Positions 17,174 to 26,595 of a DNA stretch of 64,000 bases are shown in pieces; position 1 is the first letter of the stretch, and every line of letters begins with the position of its first letter. Source of the DNA: Halomonas halocynthiae DSM 14573 (GTDB lineage Bacteria; Pseudomonadota; Gammaproteobacteria; Pseudomonadales; Halomonadaceae). The notes under the pieces were generated by a model. It worked only from the letters and a program-made list of their open reading frames with translations. It was not told where the DNA came from and searched no databases. Made by a program: the position numbers and the translations under genes. Where the stretch lies: positions 157,309-221,308 of the forward strand of contig NZ_KE384439.1 in the NCBI RefSeq assembly GCF_000425725.1. The letters run 5' to 3'.

Positions 17174-19501
17174 ATGCCCCTTGAAATGATGACGCTGCCA
17201 CCTGCTGCACTCTCAATGCTCGACCCTTTCGGTTTTGGGCGGTCCGCCTATGACTATTGGCGCGATACGCTGCAGCGCAGTGTGTTGTATATGGATGTCA
17301 TGCGTGAGCGTGGTAACCAATATATCGAGCATATTGCCCAGACCAAACCGAATGTGCTGGGTTTTGAATCTGAGGAGTTGCTTGACGGCCGCACTTTTAC
17401 GCGCCCCGTTAATTATGAGTTGCTGCGGATCCTTCCTCCCGAGGGCATGGAAATTGACCCGCAGATGCGTCCTTTTGTGGTCGTTGATCCGCGTGCTGGC
17501 CATGGGCCGGGTATTGGTGGTTTCAAACCTGATAGTGAGCTTGGCGTTGCCCTTCAGGCGGGGCACCCCTGTTATTTTATCGGTTTTTTGCCATACCCTG
17601 AGCCAGGGCAGACTGTTGAGGATGTCGTTGAGGCGGAAATCGCGTTTGTTCGCCACGTGAATGCACTACATCCGAGCATTGATGAAAAAGCGATGGTGGT
17701 CGGCAATTGTCAGGCTGGCTGGCAGATCATGATGGCTGCCGCTCTGGAGCCTGATGAGTTTGGGCCCATCCTCATTGCCGGCGCGCCGTTGTCCTATTGG
17801 GCAGGTGAGCGGGGCGGGGCGCCGATGCGGTATACCGGTGGTATGACCGGTGGTAGCTGGGTTACGTCGTTGATGAGTGACTTGGGTGCCGGCCAGTTTG
17901 ATGGCGCTGCATTGGTAGAAAACTTTGAGCGCCTGAATCCGGCTAACACCTTGTGGAATAAGCAATACCAGTTGTTTTCCCAAGTTGATACTGAAGCAGA
18001 GCGCTATCTGGATTTCGAACGTTGGTGGGGTGGCCACGTGGTACTGGGTGGCCAGGAAATCCAATACATCGTTGATAACCTGTTTGTCGGCAATCGCTTG
18101 TCTACTGCTCAGCTGGTGACGTCAGATGGCCGACGTATTGACTTACGCAACCTGCGTTCGCCGGTTGTGGTGTTCTGTTCGCGTGGGGATGACATTACAC
18201 CGCCTCCGCAGGCGCTGGGGTGGATTCGCGATTTGTATGACGACCACCATGATGTCGTTGCTAATGACCAAACCATCGTTTATTGCATGCACGATACCAC
18301 GGGTCACTTGGGTATCTTTGTGTCGGGCAGTGTGTCACGCAAGGAACATGCAGAGTTTACTGCCAACATGGACTTTATCGATGTGTTGCCGCCAGGGCTC
18401 TATGAAACGACGGTGTCGCATGCTGATGAACGTACGGTTAGCGAGGCAACCGAACGTAATTACTTGCTGGAGTTTCAGACGCGCAATTTTGATGAACTGA
18501 ATCAGGAAATTCATCATCGCCCTGAAGATGATCAACGCTTTGCGACGCTGGCGCGGATTTCAGAAATCAACCTGGGACTGTACCGGCAGTTTATCAGGCC
18601 GATGATTCAGGCGGTGGCAACGCCAGAGACAGCTCACTGGATGCGCCGTATGCACCCTAATCGCATGGGATATCGACTGTGGTCTGACAGCAACCCCCTG
18701 ATGGCTCAAGTGCCGGTGATTGCGGATATGGTTCGTCAGAATCGCCATCCTGTGGGCGACGATAATATATTTCGTGCACTTGAAGGCGTGATGTCTAGTC
18801 AGATTACCCATGCGTTGGATGCGTTTCGTGAGCTGCGTGACCGCAGCACGGAGCGAATGTTTCTTGATATCTATGGTCAGCCGCTTTTGCAAGCGTTGGT
18901 TGGGCTGGGGGGGGATGCTCATGTGCATCGTCGTAGCCCGGGTACGGAGCCAGAGCATCGCCGCTTCTTGGAGCGCCGCAGCCTTGAGGTGTCTCAGCAT
19001 TTGGCGGATGGTGGCGGCGAAGCCGCAGTTATGCGCTCGATTATCTATATTTTGGGTGCTTCGACGTCTACGGATGGGCGAAGCTTCAACCGCCTCAGAA
19101 CACTGCATGAAAGCCTGGGTACGACTGCAGGACTGGCTGAGTTCAAGCAGTTGGTGCGTGAACAGGCTGCCGCACTTAGCCATGACCTGAGAGCGGCGTT
19201 GGCGGCGATTCCTCGCATGCTGGAAGGGTTGTCTAGTGAGGATGTGGGCCGTCATCTCGAAACGATTGAGCATGTGCTGGCCGTTAATGGCGAACTGAGT
19301 CATCATGCGGGAGGGCGGTTTGAGCGCATCAAAAAGCTGTTTGCGCAGGCTCAGCCAGTAGAACCGTTGCTGATTGACGCAGAACCCGTTAAGCAAGAGC
19401 AGGTGTCGCCGACGACGACTCAAGCGAAAATGAGAAAGACAAAAGTGGCAGGCACCGGTGCTAGGCCTAATGCGCCCAGATCGCGGAAAAAACGCTCCTG
19501 A
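17174..19501 (+). CDS. DUF3141 protein, PHA-synthase-like alpha/beta hydrolase
   Basis: A 775-residue cytosolic protein of the DUF3141 family. The first half is an alpha/beta hydrolase related to polyhydroxyalkanoate synthases. The nucleophile elbow GNCQAGW places cysteine, not serine, at about residue 179. Aspartate follows in CSRGDDITPP (about 339-340) and histidine in HDTTGHLGIF (about 378), the Cys-Asp-His set of PhaC. The second half, of about 350 residues, is mostly helical with no recognised fold and ends in a Lys/Arg-rich tail (RSRKKRS). The start at 17174 lies 9 bases after GGAG; ATG 17165 is too close to it. The function is unknown. Acyl transfer on hydroxyacyl-CoA is plausible given the acyl-CoA genes 6 kb away. 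Confidence 0.8.
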   Translation: MPLEMMTLPPAALSMLDPFGFGRSAYDYWRDTLQRSVLYMDVMRERGNQYIEHIAQTKPNVLGFESEELLDGRTFTRPVNYELLRILPPEGMEIDPQMRPFVVVDPRAGHGPGIGGFKPDSELGVALQAGHPCYFIGFLPYPEPGQTVEDVVEAEIAFVRHVNALHPSIDEKAMVVGNCQAGWQIMMAAALEPDEFGPILIAGAPLSYWAGERGGAPMRYTGGMTGGSWVTSLMSDLGAGQFDGAALVENFERLNPANTLWNKQYQLFSQVDTEAERYLDFERWWGGHVVLGGQEIQYIVDNLFVGNRLSTAQLVTSDGRRIDLRNLRSPVVVFCSRGDDITPPPQALGWIRDLYDDHHDVVANDQTIVYCMHDTTGHLGIFVSGSVSRKEHAEFTANMDFIDVLPPGLYETTVSHADERTVSEATERNYLLEFQTRNFDELNQEIHHRPEDDQRFATLARISEINLGLYRQFIRPMIQAVATPETAHWMRRMHPNRMGYRLWSDSNPLMAQVPVIADMVRQNRHPVGDDNIFRALEGVMSSQITHALDAFRELRDRSTERMFLDIYGQPLLQALVGLGGDAHVHRRSPGTEPEHRRFLERRSLEVSQHLADGGGEAAVMRSIIYILGASTSTDGRSFNRLRTLHESLGTTAGLAEFKQLVREQAAALSHDLRAALAAIPRMLEGLSSEDVGRHLETIEHVLAVNGELSHHAGGRFERIKKLFAQAQPVEPLLIDAEPVKQEQVSPTTTQAKMRKTKVAGTGARPNAPRSRKKRS

Positions 19502-19560
19502 GAAAGCATAGATATCTGATCGTGAGAGTTATGCCCTGGGTCGTGTCACTTTGCTTTGAA

Positions 19561-19590
19561 CCCTCGCAGCATTGGCTGCGGGGGTTTTCA
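19561..19590 (+). terminator. Terminator after the DUF3141 gene
   Basis: The hairpin CCCTCGCAGC-ATTG-GCTGCGGGGG is followed by TTTTCATTTT. The strong GC stem and T-rich tail mark a factor-independent stop about 60 bp after the gene. Confidence 0.85.
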
Positions 19591-19768
19591 TTTTACATAA
19601 AGCCAACGTGTTGACTGGCGCGATGACGGTGGCTGGGTTAGGGTAAGCGCGATTCCATTGGCTGGGCTGTCATTGTCGGGAGTCTGGCTACCGAGGAGTC
19701 GGCGCCGTCCGCGCCGGCCCAGCATTGCGCCTTCCTCGGCCTTCGTAATTAAACAAGTGTGGAGCACT

Positions 19769-22399
19769 ATGGGTAAGTCACTGGTCATCGTTGAGTCGCC
19801 GGCCAAGGCTAAGACGATCAACAAATATCTCGGCAAAGATTTCATTGTGAAATCGAGTGTGGGGCACATTCGTGACTTGCCGACCAGCGGCTCTGGTAAG
19901 CAGGCCTCGGACCCCAAAGAGCGTGCGCGCCAAGCGGCACTCACGCGTAAAATGTCGCCTGAGGACAAAGCTGAGCATCGTAAGCGTAAAGCGCATACTC
20001 AGCTGATACGGCGCATGGGAATTGACCCAGATAATGACTGGGCAGCGCATTACGAGGTGTTGCCAGGTAAAGAGAAGGTTGTGTCTGAGCTGAAAAAGCT
20101 GGCTGAAAAAGCAGACACTATCTACCTGGCGACGGATTTGGATCGCGAAGGGGAGGCCATTGCCTGGCATCTTCGCGAGACCATTGGGGGAGACGGCGAA
20201 CGTTATCGTCGAGTGGTATTCAACGAAATCACCAAGAACGCTATTCAGGAAGCCTTTAAAGACCCAGGGCAGCTTAATATGCCGCGGGTTGAGGCGCAGC
20301 AGGCCAGACGTTTTCTCGATCGTGTGGTTGGCTTCATGTTATCTCCTTTACTGTGGGCAAAGGTCGCCCGTGGGCTATCTGCTGGCCGAGTGCAATCGGT
20401 GGCAATGAAGCTGATTGTTGAACGTGAGCGTGAAATTCGAGCCTTTGTGCCAGAAGAGTTCTGGGATGTGCATGCTGATTTAGCGGCGGAAGGCGAGGCG
20501 CCAATTCGCTTTGAACTGCTGCGCTATAATGGCAAGGCGTTTCGGCCGACATCTGAAGCCGAGACCTTGGAAAATATTGCCGGGCTGCGAAAGGCGGCAC
20601 TGGCTATTAGTGCCCGGGAAGACAAGCCGACTCGCTCCAAGCCGAATGCGCCTTTCATTACCTCGACGTTGCAGCAGGCGGCCAGTGGGCGTTTGGGCTT
20701 CTCAGTCAAGAAAACAATGATGATGGCCCAGCGGCTATATGAAGCAGGTTACATCACCTATATGCGTACTGACTCCACCAATCTGTCGCGTGAGGCGGTA
20801 GACAGCGTGCGAGATTATATCGGCCAAGAGTTTGGTAAATCCTATTTACCTGATGCGCCTAATCGCTATAGCAGCAAAGATGGTGCTCAGGAAGCTCACG
20901 AGGCGATCCGTCCGTCTGAGGTGACCCGCCGTGCCACGGATCTGGCGGGAATGGAGCGAGACGCTGAGCGCCTTTATGAACTGATCTGGCGTCAGTTCGT
21001 GGCTTGCCAGATGCCTCCCGCCGAATATTTGTCCACCTCATTGCTTGTTGAGGTTGATGGCTATGAGCTTAAGGCACGGGGCCGTGTGCTTAAGTTTGAT
21101 GGTTATACTCGGGTCATGAAGCCCATGAGCCGCAAAGAGGAAGACCAGGCGTTGCCGGATCTGGAAAAAGGCACGCCGCTGACCCTTGAGGCCCTGGACC
21201 CTCAGCAGCACTTCACTAAGCCAGCGCCGCGCTACACCGAGGCGAGCTTAGTTAAGGAGCTTGAAAAGAAAGGTATTGGCCGTCCTTCGACGTATGCCGC
21301 GATTATTTCAACCATTCAGGACCGGGGTTATGTGCGCTTGGAGAATCGGCGCTTTTATGCAGAAAAGCTTGGCGATATCGTCAGTGAGCGGCTTTCTGAG
21401 TCGTTCCCTGACCTGATGGATTACTCCTTTACCGCGCGTATGGAAGACAATCTTGACGAGGTGGCCGAAGGCCAGCGACGTTGGCGCGAGCTATTGGATG
21501 CGTTCTACGCAGAATTCCGCCACGAGCTGAGCGTGGCAGAAAGTGATCAGGGAATGCGGCCTAATCAGCCCGTTCCCACTGACATTGATTGCCCCACTTG
21601 TGGGCGAAAAATGCAAATTCGCACAGCGTCTACGGGGGTTTTTCTGGGCTGTAGTGGCTATAATCTGCCGCCCAAAGAGCGTTGTAAGACCACCATGGAC
21701 CTACTGCCGGGCGATGAGGCGGTGGCAGCAGATGCCGGTGAAGCGGCAGAAACGGATGCCCTGCGTGCGAAGCAGCGTTGTGCTATTTGTGGCACCGCCA
21801 TGGACAGTTACCTGATTGACGAGACTCGCAAACTGCATGTTTGTGGTAATAGCCCCGATTGTGAAGGTTATGAAGTTGAGCAAGGGCGCTTTCGTATCAA
21901 GGGGTATGAAGGCCCAGTGATCGAATGTGATAAATGCGGTAGTGACATGCAGCTCAAGTCGGGACGTTTTGGCAAGTACTTTGGTTGCACCAGTGAAAGT
22001 TGCAAGAATACGCGTAAACTGCTTAAAAGTGGTGAGGTAGCACCGCCTAAAATGGACCCAATCGATATGCCAGAACTGGCCTGTCAAAAGGTTGATGACC
22101 ATTATGTTTTACGAGACGGTGCCAGTGGGTTATTTATGGCGGCCAGCAAATTCCCTCGAAACCGTGAAACGCGTCCGCCGCTGGTGCGTGAGCTTCAAGC
22201 ACACAGTAAAGCGTTGCCTGAAAAGTATCATTACTTGCTCGATGCGCCGAGCGAGGACCCAGATGGGCGCCCAACCCAGATTCGTTTTTCACGTAAGACC
22301 AAAGAGCAGTTCGTGATGACTGAACAGGATGGTAAGGCGTCAGGATGGAAAGCTACCTTTGATGGCAGCCGCTGGCAGGTTGAAGATAAGCGCAAGTAA
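19769..22399 (+). CDS. topA: DNA topoisomerase I
   Basis: Relaxes negative supercoils behind RNA polymerase. The 876-residue product begins [17 protein letters not shown]. The TOPRIM metal motif is intact ([13 protein letters not shown]), in contrast to the TopB of this window. The active tyrosine is in [14 protein letters not shown]. The C-terminus has three tetracysteine zinc ribbons, beginning at [16 protein letters not shown] and CDKCGSDM, then a basic tail domain. The ATG at 19769 has GGAG 5 bases upstream; an in-frame start at 19658 would add 37 arginine-rich residues without support. Confidence 0.97.
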   Translation: MGKSLVIVESPAKAKTINKYLGKDFIVKSSVGHIRDLPTSGSGKQASDPKERARQAALTRKMSPEDKAEHRKRKAHTQLIRRMGIDPDNDWAAHYEVLPGKEKVVSELKKLAEKADTIYLATDLDREGEAIAWHLRETIGGDGERYRRVVFNEITKNAIQEAFKDPGQLNMPRVEAQQARRFLDRVVGFMLSPLLWAKVARGLSAGRVQSVAMKLIVEREREIRAFVPEEFWDVHADLAAEGEAPIRFELLRYNGKAFRPTSEAETLENIAGLRKAALAISAREDKPTRSKPNAPFITSTLQQAASGRLGFSVKKTMMMAQRLYEAGYITYMRTDSTNLSREAVDSVRDYIGQEFGKSYLPDAPNRYSSKDGAQEAHEAIRPSEVTRRATDLAGMERDAERLYELIWRQFVACQMPPAEYLSTSLLVEVDGYELKARGRVLKFDGYTRVMKPMSRKEEDQALPDLEKGTPLTLEALDPQQHFTKPAPRYTEASLVKELEKKGIGRPSTYAAIISTIQDRGYVRLENRRFYAEKLGDIVSERLSESFPDLMDYSFTARMEDNLDEVAEGQRRWRELLDAFYAEFRHELSVAESDQGMRPNQPVPTDIDCPTCGRKMQIRTASTGVFLGCSGYNLPPKERCKTTMDLLPGDEAVAADAGEAAETDALRAKQRCAICGTAMDSYLIDETRKLHVCGNSPDCEGYEVEQGRFRIKGYEGPVIECDKCGSDMQLKSGRFGKYFGCTSESCKNTRKLLKSGEVAPPKMDPIDMPELACQKVDDHYVLRDGASGLFMAASKFPRNRETRPPLVRELQAHSKALPEKYHYLLDAPSEDPDGRPTQIRFSRKTKEQFVMTEQDGKASGWKATFDGSRWQVEDKRK

Positions 22400-22545
22400 T
22401 GGTTATAAAAGGCGTGGTTTTGTCAGATTGCATGGTGAATGACAACCATTGCTGCTTGTATGGCCTGTCGCTAAACGTTGTTAGCTTGGCGTTATAAGTA
22501 GGGGTAATATAATGCATGGCCAGATCAAGGAGGATAAACAATAAA

Positions 22546-23196
22546 ATGTCATTGACGCGCCGTGATTTTTGCCGACTGACCGGGCTGGGCTCCATTTTTT
22601 TGGCGAGTTCGGCTGACGCTGGTGTGATGAAAAGCCTGTTATTTGAGCCGCCAGTCGAAGTTGATCTTGATATGGGAAAGTTACTGACACAGGCCAGTAG
22701 TCCGCGCACTGCAAATGAAATATGGGTGCTGATTGACAAGCAGGAGATGAGGCTGAGGGTTTTCCGAGGCAATGCGTTGCTGGAGTCTTTTTCACCGATT
22801 GCGGTGGGGCGAGGAGGCTCTGCGGCGCAGCGCTTTGAAGGAGGACGTACGACTCCGCTGGGTGAGTTTCACATTACTCGTTTCAACCCTGACAGTAAGT
22901 TTGATTTTTTTATTGGCCTGGATTACCCAACACCTTTTCATGCGCGTCAGGCGCTTGAAACTGGCGTATATAGTCAGCAGGATTATGATGATTATTTTAC
23001 GTACTATCGGGTGAATGGAACGCCTCCACAGCAAACAGTGCTTGGCGGGTATATTGGTATACATGGTGTTGGTGAGGCAGATGCTGAAATTCACCGGCGA
23101 ATGGATTGGACAGACGGCTGTGTGGCGATAGAAGATTACCAAATAGCGCGTCTGTCGTCGTTAGTCGACATTGGCACGAGGGTTGTGATCCGTTAG
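22546..23196 (+). CDS. L,D-transpeptidase (YkuD), Tat-exported
   Basis: A periplasmic transpeptidase of 216 residues. The N-terminus MSLTRRDFCRLTGLGS is a twin-arginine signal, with a probable cleavage after SSADA. The YkuD catalytic domain follows, with YIGIHGVGE (histidine) and WTDGCVAIED (catalytic cysteine), the TDGC form seen in YafK/ErfK relatives instead of SHGC. The ATG at 22546 lies after AAGGAGG. Family members form 3-3 crosslinks or attach lipoproteins to the wall. The next gene encodes a murein lipoprotein ending in Arg-Lys, a likely substrate. Which of the two reactions it performs is inference. Confidence 0.88.
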   Translation: MSLTRRDFCRLTGLGSIFLASSADAGVMKSLLFEPPVEVDLDMGKLLTQASSPRTANEIWVLIDKQEMRLRVFRGNALLESFSPIAVGRGGSAAQRFEGGRTTPLGEFHITRFNPDSKFDFFIGLDYPTPFHARQALETGVYSQQDYDDYFTYYRVNGTPPQQTVLGGYIGIHGVGEADAEIHRRMDWTDGCVAIEDYQIARLSSLVDIGTRVVIR

Positions 23197-23299
23197 GATT
23201 CGCTCAGACAGTCAATACTCGTTTTTGGTGCAGTCATTGTTGTGTTTTTTTTCAACAGTCTCTGGCACCTGACACACAGTCGTTTTAGGCTGTATGAAT

Positions 23300-23330
23300 C
23301 CTGCATGTGCAGGAAGCCTGTTTTACAGGC
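23300..23330 (+). repeat. Two tandem hairpins in the lipoprotein 5' region
   Basis: CCTGCATGTGCAGG (23300-23313) and GCCTGTTTTACAGGC (23316-23330) are separated by two bases. They sit 42-72 bases before the lipoprotein start. They may stabilise the abundant mRNA or, with the first acting as a weak stop, end the upstream transcript. Confidence 0.5.
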
Positions 23331-23372
23331 AACATCAACGTGTAGTACCAAGGAAATCCTAAGGGGAATCTT

Positions 23373-23636
23373 ATGACTATCAAGAACACTCTGAAACTGA
23401 CTGCTGCTGCTGCTGCCATGACTGTTATGGCTGGTTGTGCATCTACAAGCGCTCTGGAAGACGTTCGCGTAACTGCTGAAGCTGCACAGGTTGACGCTGC
23501 AGAAGCTCTGGGCATGGCTTCACAGGCAATGAACACTGCTAACCAAGCGCAGCGTGATGCACAAGCTGCTCTGCAGATGTCACAGCAGAACCGTGAAGAA
23601 ATGAACCGCATGTTCCAGCGTAACATGCGTAAGTAA
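23373..23636 (+). CDS. Murein lipoprotein, OprI/Lpp type
   Basis: A small outer-membrane lipoprotein of 87 residues. The signal peptide ends in the lipobox VMAGC, with Cys22 as the lipidated residue. The 66-residue mature chain is an alanine-rich, heptad-patterned helix (QVDAAEAL, MASQAMNTANQAQRDAQAAL) like the trimeric coiled coil of Lpp/OprI. It ends NMRK, so the C-terminal lysine can be linked to diaminopimelate. Heavy use of GCT and other favoured codons, a clean ribosome-binding site and a strong terminator point to very high expression. An L,D-transpeptidase gene lies directly upstream. Confidence 0.9.
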   Translation: MTIKNTLKLTAAAAAMTVMAGCASTSALEDVRVTAEAAQVDAAEALGMASQAMNTANQAQRDAQAALQMSQQNREEMNRMFQRNMRK

Positions 23637-23696
23637 AACACCTGACGCTGCTTTTGCAGCACGGTGTAACAGTGCGTTGAATTAATGTGCTGTAAC

Positions 23697-23727
23697 AAGA
23701 GCCCTGCCTTTGGCGGGGCTCTTGTCG
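23697..23727 (+). terminator. Strong terminator of the lipoprotein gene
   Basis: AAGAGCCCTGCC-TTT-GGCGGGGCTCTT forms a 12-bp stem (one G-T pair) with a three-base loop, followed by GTCGTTT. It separates the lipoprotein from the convergent thiolase gene. Confidence 0.85.
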
Positions 23728-23761
23728 TTTCTGGCTTGGTGTTTGGTCTGGTGAACTCGCG

Positions 23762-24949
23762 TTAGTCGATGAGTTCGACCGCCACCGCAGTCGCCTCACC
23801 GCCACCGATGCATAGGCTGGCGATGCCGCGCTTCTTACCTTTGCTTCTCAAGGCATGAATAAGTGTGGCAATGATTCGTGAGCCGGTAGAGCCAATGGGA
23901 TGGCCTTGAGCACAAGCGCCGCCATAAACGTTGACTTTGTCATGTGACAACCCCAAATCATCGATTGCTATTAGCGTAACGACGGCAAAGGCTTCATTGA
24001 TTTCGAACAGATCAACGTCGCTAACGCTCCAGTTGAGCTTTTTCAGTAGTGTTTTGATGGCACCGACAGGGGCGATAGTGAATTCGCTGGGGTGCTGAGA
24101 GTGGGTTGCGTGACCCAGCATACGAGCCAGTGGTGTTATACCGTGGCGCTCGGCGATAGCCTGGCTCGATAAAATCAGTGCTGAAGCACCATCGGAAATA
24201 GAGCTGGCGTTGGCAGCAGTAATGGTGCCGTCTTTGGCAAACGCGGGGCGTAACTCGCGAATTTTATCGATGCGGGCCTGAAAAGGTTGCTCGTCACGCT
24301 CAATCAAGGTGTCGCCTTTACGGCTGCTCACGGTGACCGGAGCCATTTCGGCATTGAGGTGGCCAGCGTTGGCCGCTTCCATGGCGCGTTCTAGTGACGC
24401 GATAGCAAAGTCATCCATGCGCTCACGGGTGTATCCGCGCTCGCTGGCTACGTTCTGGGCGAACACACCCATCAGTTTGCCGGTTTCGGCATCCTCCAGC
24501 CCATCCAGGAACATGTGATCCTTGAGCTCGCCATGTCCTAAGCGATAGCCACTGCGTGCACGGGGTAAAATATGCGGTGCGCTGGACATCGATTCCATAC
24601 CGCCAGCCAGCATGATGTCTGCACTGCCAGCGCGAATCAGGTCGTGAGCCAACATGGTGGCCTTCATGCCTGAGCCACATAGTTTGTTGATGGTTGTCGC
24701 ACCAATTGCATCGGGAATTGCCGCTTGGCGCATCGCTTGTCGGGCTGGGCCTTGCTTTACGCCTGCAGGCAGTACGCAGCCCATGATGCCCTCGTTAATG
24801 CTAGATGCCTCGACACCCGCGCGCTCAATAGCAGCACGGATGGCAACGGCAGCAAGCTCGGGTGCGCTCATGCTGGAAAGGTTGCCTAGCATACCGCCCA
24901 TCGGGGTGCGCGCGGCAGAAAGAAAAACAATGTCGTCAAACTGGCTCAT
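23762..24949 (-). CDS. Acetyl-CoA C-acetyltransferase (thiolase)
   Basis: A 395-residue biosynthetic-type thiolase that makes or cleaves acetoacetyl-CoA. The catalytic cysteine is in INKLCGSGMKA (about residue 91). The histidine is in CAQGHPIGSTG (about 350) and the second cysteine in ASLCIGGGEA (about 380). The gene diverges from the TetR regulator, with a 16-bp dyad in the shared region, so it is probably a target of that regulator. It may serve beta-oxidation or PHB synthesis (PhaA-like); sequence alone does not separate these. Two ATG codons adjoin (24952 and 24949). The second has better spacing (7 bases) to GGAG. Confidence 0.92.
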   Translation of the reverse strand: MSQFDDIVFLSAARTPMGGMLGNLSSMSAPELAAVAIRAAIERAGVEASSINEGIMGCVLPAGVKQGPARQAMRQAAIPDAIGATTINKLCGSGMKATMLAHDLIRAGSADIMLAGGMESMSSAPHILPRARSGYRLGHGELKDHMFLDGLEDAETGKLMGVFAQNVASERGYTRERMDDFAIASLERAMEAANAGHLNAEMAPVTVSSRKGDTLIERDEQPFQARIDKIRELRPAFAKDGTITAANASSISDGASALILSSQAIAERHGITPLARMLGHATHSQHPSEFTIAPVGAIKTLLKKLNWSVSDVDLFEINEAFAVVTLIAIDDLGLSHDKVNVYGGACAQGHPIGSTGSRIIATLIHALRSKGKKRGIASLCIGGGEATAVAVELID

Positions 24950-25052
24950 CATATATCTCCCAGTATCGGGGTGGGTGGTCGTGGGTTGAATGGCTCATTT
25001 GCGCCTGCACTGCGTTGACCTGTTGTTATTGCTATGCTTTGCTCACAGTTAA

Positions 25053-25068
25053 CCAAGCAAGCGCTAGG
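25053..25068. promoter_or_regulatory. Candidate TetR operator, thiolase/tetR intergenic
   Basis: The dyad CCAAGCAAGCGCTAGG (CCnAGC-N4-GCTnGG) lies just before the tetR start, in the region shared with the divergent thiolase. It fits the same yCAArC-N4-GyTwGr pattern seen at 26536 and 34118. Binding of the adjacent TetR protein is inferred. Confidence 0.5.
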
Positions 25069-25078
25069 GCGGCTATCG

Positions 25079-25657
25079 ATGAATGTAGTGAATGACTCTC
25101 CACGTCGCAAGGAGTTGACGCGCCAAGCTGCTCAGTTATTCGTTCAGGAAGGCTACGATCGCACGACAGTGCGCATGCTGGCTAAGGAAATGGGTATCAA
25201 GTCAGGAAGCCTGTTCCACCACTTTAGTGACAAGCAGGAAATCTTGGCCGCTGTTATTGAAGAGGGCACCAAGAGTGCTTTAACCATTGCGCATCGGGCA
25301 CTTGAGCTGTCTGACAGCAGCCCTGAGGCAAGGTTGCACGCTATGGCTCGGGCGCACCTTGAAACGCTGTTTACTGATCGTAATGCGCATGTTGTCGCAT
25401 TGTACGAATGGCGTCGTTTAGATCAGCCAGCCAAGGAGTATCTGGTTCACCTGCGTGATGCTTATGAGGCGTTATGGCAAGGCGTTATTGATGACGCGTT
25501 ATCCGCTGGTTTGATTAAAGGCGACCGTTTTCTGGTGTCATGTTTTGTGATGGGAGCGTTGAACTGGACGGTACGTTGGTATAACCCAGCGGGTGAGCGA
25601 ACCCCTGAGGAACTGGCTGATGAGCTGGTCATTCTGATTATCCAGCGTGGCGGCTAA
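25079..25657 (+). CDS. TetR/AcrR-family transcriptional regulator
   Basis: A 192-residue one-component regulator. The N-terminal helix-turn-helix is TTVRMLAKEMGIKSGSLFHH (about residues 32-51), followed by FSDKQEILAAVIEEG. The C-terminal ligand domain resembles TetR regulators of acyl-CoA genes (AHLETLF, YEWRRLDQPAKEYLVHLRD). It is divergent from the thiolase and heads a unit with the SDR gene 30 bp downstream, so an acyl-CoA ligand is plausible. It differs from the PsrA type in its recognition helix. The ATG at 25079 is chosen because homology begins there; ATG 25034 would place the dyad inside the gene. Confidence 0.88.
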   Translation: MNVVNDSPRRKELTRQAAQLFVQEGYDRTTVRMLAKEMGIKSGSLFHHFSDKQEILAAVIEEGTKSALTIAHRALELSDSSPEARLHAMARAHLETLFTDRNAHVVALYEWRRLDQPAKEYLVHLRDAYEALWQGVIDDALSAGLIKGDRFLVSCFVMGALNWTVRWYNPAGERTPEELADELVILIIQRGG

Positions 25658-25687
25658 GCTGCGTTGTTAACTACCCAGGAGAGAGTT

Positions 25688-26449
25688 ATGCAAGTGCATG
25701 ATAAAACTTTTTTGATTACAGGCGCTGCGTCGGGACTGGGCGCGGCGACGGCGGAGCGCTTGGTGCAAGGTGGTGGGCGTGTGGTGCTGTGTGATTTGAG
25801 TGACGCTGTTGAAGCGCATGCCGCAACGTTGGGTGATGTTGCAGTCGCTGTGCGTGGCGACGTTACTTCTGGCGATGATATTCAAGCCGCAGTTGAGGCC
25901 GCCGTCGCGCTGGGAGGTCAGCTTGATGGTGTCGTGCATTGTGCCGGTGTGGTGAGTGTGGCCAAGTTGCTGGATCGCCAGGGTACGCCTGCTGATCTGG
26001 AGGCCTATGCGCGCACCGTGCAGATCAATCTGGTGGGCACGTTCAATGTGATGCGCCTAGCGGCGGCGGCGATGGCGACAAACCCGCCGAGTGATGACGG
26101 TGAGCGTGGTGTCATCATCAATACTGCCTCGGTAGCTGCCTTTGATGGTCAGGTTGGGCAGTGCGCTTACAGCGCTTCAAAAGCCGGTGTTGTTGGCATG
26201 AGCTTACCAGCAGCAAGGGAGTTGTCGCGCCATGGTATACGGGTTTTGGCGATAGCCCCCGGGGTTTTTGAAACACCGATGATGAGTGATATACCTGAAG
26301 ACGCCGTGGCGTCACTGTCTGCTGCTGTGCCTTTCCCCAAACGCTTAGGCAAGCCGGATGAGTTTGCTCAATTGGCTGAGCAAATGATTCGTAACACCAT
26401 GCTTAATGGTGAGGTGGTCCGCCTTGATGGGGGAATTCGTATGCAGTGA
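25688..26449 (+). CDS. SDR 3-hydroxyacyl-CoA dehydrogenase (type II, HSD10-like)
   Basis: A short-chain dehydrogenase of 253 residues. The NAD motif is [11 protein letters not shown], with VLCDL near the strand that binds NAD ribose. The catalytic serine/tyrosine/lysine are in [12 protein letters not shown] and [13 protein letters not shown]. The [15 protein letters not shown] helix and the [10 protein letters not shown] loop are typical of 3-hydroxy-2-methylbutyryl/3-hydroxyacyl-CoA dehydrogenases (HSD17B10 relatives), used in isoleucine and fatty-acid oxidation. It lies in the tetR unit and precedes an acyl-CoA dehydrogenase. The ATG at 25688 has GGAGAG in front. Confidence 0.87.
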   Translation: MQVHDKTFLITGAASGLGAATAERLVQGGGRVVLCDLSDAVEAHAATLGDVAVAVRGDVTSGDDIQAAVEAAVALGGQLDGVVHCAGVVSVAKLLDRQGTPADLEAYARTVQINLVGTFNVMRLAAAAMATNPPSDDGERGVIINTASVAAFDGQVGQCAYSASKAGVVGMSLPAARELSRHGIRVLAIAPGVFETPMMSDIPEDAVASLSAAVPFPKRLGKPDEFAQLAEQMIRNTMLNGEVVRLDGGIRMQ

Positions 26450-26499
26450 CTTGGCGAAGTCGAGGGTTTGGTCTCGCAGACAGATGGGCCGATTTTTAA

Positions 26500-26551
26500 T
26501 CAAGCGCTTGACTCGCTGCTAAGTCGTTGCCACTATCAAACGAACGTTTGA
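26500..26551 (+). promoter_or_regulatory. Promoter with two overlapping palindromes, acyl-CoA dehydrogenase 1
   Basis: The -35 TTGACT (26508-26513) and -10 CACTAT (26531-26536) are 17 bases apart. Palindrome TCAAGCGCTTGA (26500-26511) covers the -35. A second, TCAAACGAACGTTTGA (26536-26551), lies over the expected start of transcription. The second also matches CAAAC-N4-GTTTG, the kind of site described for fatty-acid-responsive PsrA. Repression by a TetR-type protein is inferred. Confidence 0.6.
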
Positions 26552-26595
26552 ATTGGCGCTTTTATCCTCTAGCGCCCGTAGCCGAGGAAAACAAC

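Noticed and set aside
18560..19423. Long minus-strand frame (287 residues)
   Set aside because: Lies wholly inside the DUF3141 gene; composition is that of an antisense frame (rich in Arg/His/Gln) with no start signal or domain.
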